From contig LSIG01000216.1 in the NCBI GenBank assembly GCA_001556125.1, positions 1 to 5,237 on the forward strand: a stretch of 5,237 bases of DNA. The letters are read 5' to 3'. Every line of letters starts with the position of its first letter. Position 1 is the first letter of the stretch. A program made the translations under genes and the position numbers. Positions 1 to 5,237 of the stretch are shown piece after piece. The notes beneath the pieces are model-generated. The model was not told the origin of the DNA. It searched no databases and saw only the letters and a program-made list of their open reading frames with translations. This stretch comes from Rhizobiales bacterium CCH10-E5 (lineage in GTDB: Bacteria > Pseudomonadota > Alphaproteobacteria > Rhizobiales > Beijerinckiaceae).

Positions 1-25
1 GCTCGGAGATGTGTATAAGAGACAG
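1..25 (+). other. Nextera/Tn5 sequencing adapter remnant (not genomic)
   Basis: Bases 7-25 are exactly the 19-bp Tn5 mosaic end AGATGTGTATAAGAGACAG. They are preceded by GCTCGG, which matches the inner end of the Illumina Nextera read-2 adapter. The match stops at base 25, where Pro/Ala-rich IF2 coding sequence begins. This is library-preparation sequence left untrimmed at a contig end, not a transposon in the organism. It supplies false start codons: an ATG at 9 giving MCIRDS and a GTG at 11 giving MYKRQ. Any protein predicted from either has an artificial N-terminus. Confidence 0.97.
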
Positions 26-2266
26 CCCCCCGCTGCCGGCTACGCGCCGCGCCCGGCCGCTGCCGGTCCGCGCCCCGATTTCGCGCCCCGCGCCCCGATG
101 CGGGATGTCGGCGCGCGTCCGCCCCGGCTCGATTCCCGTCCGCCGCGTCTCGACACTCCGCGGCCCCCGCGCGTCGATGCCGCGGCTCCGGCAGAGCCCG
201 CCATCACCCGCCCGACGCGTCAGGCGCCGTCTGCCGCCACCCCGCGCAGCCGTCCCGATGATGGCGAGGCGAGGCCCGCTTTCCGCCGCCCCGGCGGTGG
301 TGCCGGCGGCCCGCCGCGCGGCGCCCCGGCTCCGGCTCCGAAGACCCCCAAGGTCGGCGAAAAGCCGCGCGGCCGCCTGACGCTGTCGACCGCGACCGGC
401 GGTGACGACGAGCGCACGCGTTCGGTCGCCGCCTTCCGCCGCCGCGTCCAGCGCATGACCGGGCACCGCGCCTCGGACGTCGCGAAGGAGCGCGTGATGC
501 GCGAGGTGATCATCCCCGAGACGATCACCATCCAGGAACTCGCCAACCGCATGACCGAGCGGGGCGTCGACGTCATCCGCCTGCTGATGAAGCAGGGCGC
601 GATGCACAAGATCACCGACGTGATCGACGCCGACACCGCCCAGCTCGTCGCCGAGGAAATGGGCCACACCGTCAAGCGCGTGGCGGAATCGGACGTGGAA
701 GAGGGCCTGTTCGACACGCCCGACACGGACGAGACGCTGCTGCCGCGCCCGGCCGTCGTGACCATCATGGGCCATGTCGACCACGGCAAGACCTCGCTAC
801 TCGACGCGATCCGCCAGACGCATGTGGTCTCGGGCGAGGCGGGTGGCATCACCCAGCATATCGGCGCCTATCAGGTGACGACGCCCTCGGGTGCGAAGGT
901 GACCTTCATCGACACGCCCGGCCACGCCGCCTTCACGGCGATGCGCGCCCGCGGCGCCAAGGTCACCGACGTGGTCGTGCTGGTCGTGGCGGCCGATGAC
1001 GGCGTGATGCCGCAGACGGTCGAGGCGATCAATCACGCCAAGGCCGCCGGCGTGCCGCTGATCGTGGCGATCAACAAGATCGACAAGTCCGACGCCAGCC
1101 CCGAGCGGGTCCGCGCCGAACTGCTGCAATACGAGATCCAGGTCGAGTCGCTGGGCGGCGAGACGCTCGAAATCGAGGTTTCGGCCAAGACCGGCAAGAA
1201 TCTCGACAAGCTGCTCGAAGCGATCGCGCTGCAGGCCGAACTGCTCGAGCTCAAGGCCAACCCCGAGCGGGCAGCCGAAGGTACCGTCATCGAGGCCAAG
1301 CTCGATCGCGGCCGCGGCCCGGTGGCGACCGTGCTCGTCCAGCGCGGCACGCTGCGCACCGGCGACATCGTCGTGGCCGGCTCCGAATGGGGCCGCGTGC
1401 GCGCCCTGATCGGCGACACGGGCGCCCAGATGAAGGAGGCTCCGCCCTCCATGCCGGTCGAGGTGCTCGGCTTCAACGGCACGCCGGAAGCCGGCGACCG
1501 CGTCGCGGTGGTCGATTCCGAAGCCCGCGCCCGCGAGATCACGGATTATCGCGAGCGTCAGCGTCGCGACCGTCTCGCCGCGCGCGGTGCTGCGTCGGGC
1601 GCCGGCCGCTCGCTCGCCGAGATGATGCGCGAGCTCAAGGAAGGCGCCGGCCGCAAGGAGTTCCCGCTCGTCATCAAGGGCGACGTCCAGGGTTCGGTCG
1701 AGGCCATCGTCGGCTCGCTGGAGAAGGTCGGCAACGAGGAGGTGCGCGCCCGCGTGCTGTCCTCCGGTGTCGGCGCCATCACCGAATCCGACGTCACGCT
1801 GGCCCAGGCCTCCGGCGCGGTGGTGATCGGCTTCAACGTCCGTGCGCATAAGGAAGCGCGCGAGGCGGCGGAGCGCACCGGCGTCGAGATCCGCTACTAC
1901 AACATCATCTACAACCTGATGGATGATGTGAAGGACGCGATGTCGGGCCTGCTGGCACCGACGCTGCGCGAGACCATGCTCGGCAACGCGCAGATCCTCG
2001 AGATCTTCAACGTCTCGAAGGTCGGCAAGATCGCCGGCTGCCGCGTCACCGACGGCACGATCGAGCGCGGCGCCAATGTCCGCCTGATCCGCGACAACGT
2101 CGTGGTTCACGAGGGCAAGCTCGCCCAGCTCAAGCGTTTCAAGGACGACGCCAAGGAAGTCGTGGCGGGCCAGGAGTGCGGCATGTCCTTCGAGAACTAC
2201 CAGGACATGCGCCCGGGCGACGTCATCGAGTGCTACCGCGTCGAGGAGATCAAGCGCACGCTCTGA
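26..2266 (+). CDS. infB: Translation initiation factor IF2 (5' partial)
   Basis: IF2 is a cytoplasmic GTPase that places fMet-tRNA on the 30S subunit and promotes 50S joining. The frame is open from the adapter junction to a TGA at 2264-2266, giving 746 codons before the stop. In order it shows a Pro/Ala/Arg-rich disordered region (about 26-340), a segment with DDERTRS and an arginine cluster typical of alphaproteobacterial IF2 (about 375-460), and the IF2_N helical domain (from about 506, [13 protein letters not shown]). The GTPase motifs follow: G1 GHVDHGKT (770-793), switch I with [10 protein letters not shown] (from 842), DTPGH (911-925), NKID (1073-1084) and SAK (from 1181). After domains II and III, the C-terminal fMet-tRNA-binding domain keeps the family Cys of IAGC (2039-2041), LKRFKDD, ECG (2174-2182) and PGDVIE. 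No frameshift is visible. The true start is missing: the G domain begins about 248 residues into the genuine part, whereas related alphaproteobacterial proteins often have longer N-termini. rbfA follows after 97 bp. Confidence 0.97.
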   Translation, partial: PPAAGYAPRPAAAGPRPDFAPRAPMRDVGARPPRLDSRPPRLDTPRPPRVDAAAPAEPAITRPTRQAPSAATPRSRPDDGEARPAFRRPGGGAGGPPRGAPAPAPKTPKVGEKPRGRLTLSTATGGDDERTRSVAAFRRRVQRMTGHRASDVAKERVMREVIIPETITIQELANRMTERGVDVIRLLMKQGAMHKITDVIDADTAQLVAEEMGHTVKRVAESDVEEGLFDTPDTDETLLPRPAVVTIMGHVDHGKTSLLDAIRQTHVVSGEAGGITQHIGAYQVTTPSGAKVTFIDTPGHAAFTAMRARGAKVTDVVVLVVAADDGVMPQTVEAINHAKAAGVPLIVAINKIDKSDASPERVRAELLQYEIQVESLGGETLEIEVSAKTGKNLDKLLEAIALQAELLELKANPERAAEGTVIEAKLDRGRGPVATVLVQRGTLRTGDIVVAGSEWGRVRALIGDTGAQMKEAPPSMPVEVLGFNGTPEAGDRVAVVDSEARAREITDYRERQRRDRLAARGAASGAGRSLAEMMRELKEGAGRKEFPLVIKGDVQGSVEAIVGSLEKVGNEEVRARVLSSGVGAITESDVTLAQASGAVVIGFNVRAHKEAREAAERTGVEIRYYNIIYNLMDDVKDAMSGLLAPTLRETMLGNAQILEIFNVSKVGKIAGCRVTDGTIERGANVRLIRDNVVVHEGKLAQLKRFKDDAKEVVAGQECGMSFENYQDMRPGDVIECYRVEEIKRTL
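119..178 (+). repeat. Short imperfect peptide repeat PPR(L/V)D in IF2 N-terminus
   Basis: Three copies of PPRLD/PPRLD/PPRVD are encoded at 119-133, 140-154 and 164-178, with linkers of two and three residues. The copies use different synonymous codons (for example ccgccccgg against ccgccgcgt), so the repeat is clearer in protein than in DNA. It lies in the disordered, low-complexity N-terminal extension of IF2, a region known to vary greatly between species. It is probably an old duplication without a known function. Confidence 0.6.
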
Positions 2267-2289
2267 GGCGTCCGCTTCGACCCAGGCTG

Positions 2290-2323
2290 ATCATGGCCGG
2301 GCTTGCCCGGCCATGATGCTTTT
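2290..2323 (+). terminator. Perfect stem-loop with CTTG loop and T-run between infB and rbfA
   Basis: The arm ATCATGGCCGGGC (2290-2302) is the exact reverse complement of 2305-2317. Leaving the top pair open gives a 12-bp stem closed by G-C around a CTTG tetraloop, the known extra-stable G(CUUG)C form in RNA. A TTTT run (2320-2323) follows two bases after the stem. This resembles a weak intrinsic terminator or attenuator placed 24 bases after the infB stop. Because rbfA and truB lie downstream on the same strand, partial termination, an RNA-processing site or an mRNA-stabilising 3' end are all possible. It also resembles GGCCGGG-type palindromes that I recall being dispersed in Rhizobiales intergenic regions, so it could be a copy of such a repeat. 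Confidence 0.6.
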
Positions 2324-2349
2324 ATCGACCGTCCGTCCGGTCCGATCCC

Positions 2350-2353
2350 GGAG
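2350..2353 (+). promoter_or_regulatory. Shine-Dalgarno GGAG that sets the rbfA start
   Basis: GGAG lies 10 bases before the ATG at 2364, an acceptable if slightly long distance. It supports 2364 over the in-frame ATG at 2313, which sits inside the right arm of the intergenic hairpin and would add 17 residues unlike any RbfA N-terminus. Confidence 0.6.
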
Positions 2354-2363
2354 AACGAGAATC

Positions 2364-2792
2364 ATGGCAAGACCCGCAAAACCCTCCGGCCCCAACCAGC
2401 GCCAGCTGCGCATCGGCGAAGTCATCCGCCACGCGCTGGCGGAGCTTTTGTCGCGCGGCGATATCCATGACGAGGTGCTGGCCCGGCACGTCATCACGGT
2501 CCCGGAGGTGCGCCTCTCGTCCGACCTCAAGCTCGCGACCTGCTACATCATGCCCCTCGGCGGCGGCGACGTGAAACCGGTGCTGAAGGCGCTCAACGAC
2601 CACAAGCGCTATATCCGCGGCGAGATCGCGCATCGTGTGAACCTGAAATTCGCGCCCGATATCCGCTTCCTGGCGGATGAGAGCTTCGCCGAGGCCGAGC
2701 GCGTCGATGCGATCCTGTATTCCGACAAGGTGCGTCAGGACATCCTGAAGCAGCCGCTGCGCATCCAGACCGACGAGCAGGACGATGACTGA
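2364..2792 (+). CDS. rbfA: 30S ribosome-binding factor RbfA
   Basis: RbfA is a small cytoplasmic protein that binds the 30S precursor and helps 16S rRNA 5'-end maturation; it is known for its role in cold adaptation. The 142-residue product is slightly longer than the E. coli protein (133). It has the family layout, a single KH-like domain: an N-terminal helix with QLRIGEVIRHALAELL (about residues 14-29), the beta strand ITVPEVRLSSDLKLATCYI (44-62), a helix with LNDHKRYIRGEIAHRVNLKFAPDIRF (77-102), and a C-terminal helix AERVDAILYSDKV (111-123). An acidic tail DEQDDD closes it. The start at 2364 is chosen from the family N-terminus (MARPAKPSGPNQRQLR) and an upstream GGAG. It lies between infB and truB, as in many bacteria, and its last 8 bases overlap truB. 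Confidence 0.95.
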   Translation: MARPAKPSGPNQRQLRIGEVIRHALAELLSRGDIHDEVLARHVITVPEVRLSSDLKLATCYIMPLGGGDVKPVLKALNDHKRYIRGEIAHRVNLKFAPDIRFLADESFAEAERVDAILYSDKVRQDILKQPLRIQTDEQDDD

Positions 2793-3732
2793 ACCGGCCG
2801 CACCGGATCTCCTCGAACCCCAGGGTCAGAGCTTCGCGCCGCGTCCGAAGAAGCGCGACGTGCATGGCTGGGTCGTGCTCGACAAACCCGTCGGCATGAC
2901 CTCGACGCATGCGGTGGCGGTGGTCAAGCGGGCTTTCGCGGCCAAGAAGGCCGGCCATGCCGGCACGCTCGATCCGCTCGCCTCGGGTCTGCTCCCGATC
3001 GCGCTCGGCGAAGCCACCAAGACCGTTCCCTTCGTGATGGATGGCCGCAAGGCGTATGAATTCACGGTGGCCTGGGGCAGCCAGACCGACACCGACGACA
3101 CCGAGGGCAAGGTGATCGCGACATCCGAGGCGCGCCCCGATGAGGCCGCCATCGCGGCTCTGCTGCCGCGCTTCACCGGCACGATCAGCCAGGTGCCGCC
3201 GCGCTTCTCGGCCATCAAGATCGCTGGCGAGCGCGCCTACGATCTCGCCCGCGACGGCGAGGAGGTCGTGCTCGAGGCGCGACCGGTCGAGATCGACGCG
3301 TTGCGCATCGTCTCCCATTCAGCCGAGACGACGACCTTCGAGGCGGAATGCGGGAAGGGCACCTATGTGCGCGCCATCGCCCGCGATCTCGGTCTGGCGC
3401 TCGGCTGCCTCGGCCATGTCGCGCATCTGCGACGCACCCGGGTCGGTCCCTTCGGCATCGCCGACGCGACCTCCGTCGACGCGTTGCGCGAGAGCGCGGA
3501 CAGCGCTGCCGGCGCCCTGCGGCCGGTCATGGCAGCGCTGTCGCTGATCCCAGAGATCGCGATCAGCCGCGATGCGGCGATGCGGCTCAAGCGCGGACAG
3601 AGCGTATTGTTGCGTGGACGCGATGCGCTGCCGGCGAGCCCTGCGGTCTACGCCATCTGCGGCGGCGTGCTGATCGCCATCGGCGCGGTCGAGCAAGGCG
3701 AATTCGTGCCTCATCGCGTCTTCAATCTCTGA
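2785..3732 (+). CDS. truB: tRNA pseudouridine(55) synthase TruB
   Basis: TruB isomerises uridine 55 in the T-loop of tRNAs to pseudouridine and also acts as a tRNA-folding chaperone. The 315-residue product is of normal family length. Visible motifs are GWVVLDKPVGMTSTHAV (28-44), the catalytic block GHAGTLDPLASG with the nucleophile Asp63 (codon 2971-2973), the active-site Tyr in RKAYEF (Tyr91), the QVPPRFSAIK motif (136-145), and KGTYVRAIARDLG (191-203) with the conserved Arg196. A C-terminal TruB_C region follows (about 255-315, with MRLKRGQSVLLRG). About 25 extra N-terminal residues precede the domain. The ATG lies inside the rbfA 3' end (8-base overlap), with only a close AGGA (2779-2782), so translation is probably coupled to rbfA. 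rpsO does not follow. Confidence 0.96.
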   Translation: MTEPAAPDLLEPQGQSFAPRPKKRDVHGWVVLDKPVGMTSTHAVAVVKRAFAAKKAGHAGTLDPLASGLLPIALGEATKTVPFVMDGRKAYEFTVAWGSQTDTDDTEGKVIATSEARPDEAAIAALLPRFTGTISQVPPRFSAIKIAGERAYDLARDGEEVVLEARPVEIDALRIVSHSAETTTFEAECGKGTYVRAIARDLGLALGCLGHVAHLRRTRVGPFGIADATSVDALRESADSAAGALRPVMAALSLIPEIAISRDAAMRLKRGQSVLLRGRDALPASPAVYAICGGVLIAIGAVEQGEFVPHRVFNL

Positions 3733-3876
3733 TCGGACGTCCCCAAAACCGCGATTCGAAAGCTCGCGTTAACGGCCGGGGGCCTATTTCTCGGACGACA
3801 ACGCTCCGATTGGTGCGGGTCGAAGCCGTCTCAGAACGGCGCGGCCTGCCAACCGGATTCGAGGCGGCGGCCGTCG

Positions 3877-3880
3877 GGGA
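3877..3880 (+). promoter_or_regulatory. Shine-Dalgarno GGGA before the chemoreceptor-like gene
   Basis: GGGA, part of GGGGA (3876-3880), lies 9 bases before the ATG at 3890. It favours that ATG over the in-frame TTG at 3881, which would sit directly against the ribosome-binding site. Confidence 0.5.
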
Positions 3881-3889
3881 TTGAGCGCC

Positions 3890-5237
3890 ATGCGCGTCAC
3901 GCATTTTCTGATCTGCACCATCGCGGCCGGCGGCGCCGCCATCCTGGCGAGCGGCTATGTCGCCTACCAGCAGATGCAGGCCCTCTCGACGGCGCGGGAG
4001 ACCCGCAGCCTCGTCGTCGCCTCCGAGGCGATCAGCCGCGTGATCGAGCGCGCGGCGATCGAGCGTGGCGGGATGACCCAGGTCATCCTCTCGGCCGATC
4101 CCGACGGCAAGATCGCCACCACGGCCAAGCAATCGGCCCAGGACACCGATGCGCGCGTCGCCCAGATGCAGCAGAGCGTCGCGGAAACGAGCTTCGGCAA
4201 GCGCTCGGAGTTCGCCGGGCCGGTGGCGCAGATCGCGCCTCGCCTCGCCGAGGCACGCCGGATCGCCATGGCGGAGGGCAGCAAGCCCCTGCAGCAGCGC
4301 GACCCCAAGGTCGCCCAGCAGTTCAGCGCGACGGTGCTCGAATTGCTCAACCAGCAGACCGCGCTGCAGCGCCAGATCGGCGCGCGGATCGGCGACATCA
4401 ATCCCGAGGTCAGCAACACCGTGTCGCTCGGCGAGTTCGCCACGACGATCCGCGAGGCGGCCGGCAGCCGTTCGGTGCATTTCACCCAATATGTCGGCAG
4501 CGGCGTGAAACTGACGCCGGCGGCGACCTCGCAGGTCGACCGCTTCAGCGGCCGCATCGAACAGCTCTGGGTCCTGATCGACCAGGCGGTCGCCCAGATG
4601 GAGGTGACGCCCCAGCTCAAGGAAGCGCTCGCCACCGTGCAGACCGGTTTCCGCGAGGAGGAGGCCAAGACCTACCGCACCATGTATGAGGCGGCGCGCG
4701 ACGGCACGCCGCCCGGCATGAGCCTGACCGACTGGCGCGCCTGGACGCAGAAGTCGCTTGCCACGATCCTCCAGATGCGCGACGCCGCCTTCAGCCAGGC
4801 CACGGCCGAGATCGATGCCGGCATCACCAAGGCAGGCTGGCAACTGGCCCTTTCGCTCGTGGCGATCCTTCTGGTGACGGGCACCGTGATCGGCATCGTG
4901 TGGCTCTTCCAGCGCGGCGTGGTCCGGCCGCTGGGGCAGCTCGCGGAGTCGGTCGGGCTGATGCTGTCCGGCGCCGACGATGCGCGGATCCCGTCCAAGG
5001 TCGGCATGGTCGAGGTCGATGCGATCAGCCATGCGCTGGGCGATTTCCAGGAAAACATCAAGCGCATCCGCGCGCTCGAGCAGCAGGAGCAGGCCGCGGC
5101 CGCGGCTCGCCTTGCCCGCGCCCAGTCGATGGAAGCTGTTGTCTCCGATGTCGGCGAAGTCGTCGCGGCTGCGGCCGCCGGCGATTTCTCGGCGCGGCTG
5201 CAGATCGACCAGGCCGACGCGCAGATGCAGAAGCTCG
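3890..5237 (+). CDS. Membrane sensor with HAMP domains, probable methyl-accepting chemotaxis protein (3' partial)
   Basis: The frame is open from the ATG at 3890 to the window end (449 full codons), so the C-terminus is missing. The N-terminus has a hydrophobic TM helix (residues about 5-25, FLICTIAAGGAAILASGYVA). About 290 residues of probably periplasmic, helix-rich sequence follow, with many Gln, Ala and Glu. An AIERGGMTQVIL segment (ERG at 58-60) recalls the ERG motif seen in NIT-type and similar helical-bundle sensor domains. A second TM helix covers about 318-340 (LALSLVAILLVTGTVIGIVWLF). A HAMP domain follows (about 341-395, VVRPLGQLAESV, with acidic VEVD at 374-377), then a Gln/Ala/Glu coiled-coil linker and a second HAMP-like unit with AAAGDFSARL (428-437). 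This layout is typical of alphaproteobacterial chemoreceptors. The signalling domain is outside the window, so a histidine kinase or cyclase output remains possible. The ligand is unknown. Base composition matches its neighbours, so there is no sign of recent transfer. Confidence 0.8.
   Translation, partial: MRVTHFLICTIAAGGAAILASGYVAYQQMQALSTARETRSLVVASEAISRVIERAAIERGGMTQVILSADPDGKIATTAKQSAQDTDARVAQMQQSVAETSFGKRSEFAGPVAQIAPRLAEARRIAMAEGSKPLQQRDPKVAQQFSATVLELLNQQTALQRQIGARIGDINPEVSNTVSLGEFATTIREAAGSRSVHFTQYVGSGVKLTPAATSQVDRFSGRIEQLWVLIDQAVAQMEVTPQLKEALATVQTGFREEEAKTYRTMYEAARDGTPPGMSLTDWRAWTQKSLATILQMRDAAFSQATAEIDAGITKAGWQLALSLVAILLVTGTVIGIVWLFQRGVVRPLGQLAESVGLMLSGADDARIPSKVGMVEVDAISHALGDFQENIKRIRALEQQEQAAAAARLARAQSMEAVVSDVGEVVAAAAAGDFSARLQIDQADAQMQKL

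Noticed and set aside
9..380. Plus-strand open frame starting MCIRDS
   Set aside because: Its start lies in the Nextera adapter and the rest is an alternative frame of the GC-rich IF2 N-terminal coding region, with no recognisable domain.
98..457. Internal in-frame ATGs in infB (98 and 455) as alternative IF2 starts
   Set aside because: Shorter IF2 forms from internal starts are known in some bacteria, but neither site here has a clear Shine-Dalgarno, and the true N-terminus is outside the window.
797..2110. Long minus-strand open frame (437 codons) opposite infB
   Set aside because: It lies wholly opposite a well-conserved GTPase gene. Its Asp/His/Leu/Arg/Ala-rich composition is typical of antisense shadows in high-GC DNA, and it shows no domain.
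2313..2363. Upstream in-frame extension of rbfA (start at 2313)
   Set aside because: The ATG falls in the right arm of the intergenic hairpin, has no Shine-Dalgarno, and adds residues unlike RbfA N-termini. The ATG at 2364 has GGAG and the family-like start.
3774..3789. GGCC-GGG-GGCC mini hairpin followed by TATTT after truB, considered as a truB terminator
   Set aside because: A 4-bp stem with a 3-base loop and no real T-run is too weak, and such matches are common by chance in GC-rich DNA.
3348..3884. Plus-strand open frame across the truB end and the gap
   Set aside because: Most of it is an out-of-frame shadow of truB with Arg-rich composition, and it has no domain or ribosome-binding site.
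3733..3889. Promoter for the receptor gene in the 157-bp gap
   Set aside because: I found no convincing -35/-10 pair, sigma-28-like or sigma-54-like site by eye. A promoter is likely given the gap and the change of function, but I cannot place it.
3722..5032. Long minus-strand open frame (436 codons) opposite the receptor gene
   Set aside because: The plus-strand frame here gives two TM helices and HAMP motifs. The antisense product is a low-complexity Arg/Asp/Ala/Leu/Gly sequence with no domain, as expected of a shadow.

Overview
This window most likely comes from a high-GC alphaproteobacterium, probably of the order Hyphomicrobiales (Rhizobiales). The reasons are the strong G/C preference at third codon positions, the long Pro/Ala/Arg-rich N-terminal region of IF2 followed by a segment typical of alphaproteobacterial IF2, and the infB-rbfA-truB gene order. 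A genus close to Bosea or Methylobacterium is a guess from general resemblance and was not tested.

Layout: bases 1-25 are not genomic. They are the end of an Illumina Nextera (Tn5) adapter left on the contig end. From base 26 to 2266 runs infB (translation initiation factor IF2), whose true N-terminus is missing because the contig starts inside the gene. A 97-bp gap (2267-2363) holds a near-perfect stem-loop with a CTTG loop and a short T-run. Next come rbfA (2364-2792) and truB (2785-3732), which overlap by 8 bases. After a 157-bp gap with no convincing promoter, a membrane sensor or chemoreceptor-type gene starts at 3890 and runs off the right end (3890-5237). It has a TM helix, a helical periplasmic region with an ERG motif, a second TM helix, a HAMP domain and the start of a second HAMP-like unit. 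All four genes are on the plus strand.

How the genes work together: infB, rbfA and truB belong to the conserved nusA-infB cluster for translation and ribosome maturation. IF2 delivers fMet-tRNA to the 30S subunit, RbfA matures the 5' end region of 16S rRNA, and TruB makes pseudouridine 55 in tRNA. In many related bacteria rpsO and pnp follow truB. Here a sensory gene follows instead, and it is probably an independent transcription unit.

I see no new biological system here. The points worth a second look are the adapter remnant, which creates false protein N-termini, the hairpin between infB and rbfA, the break in synteny after truB, and the architecture of the truncated receptor.
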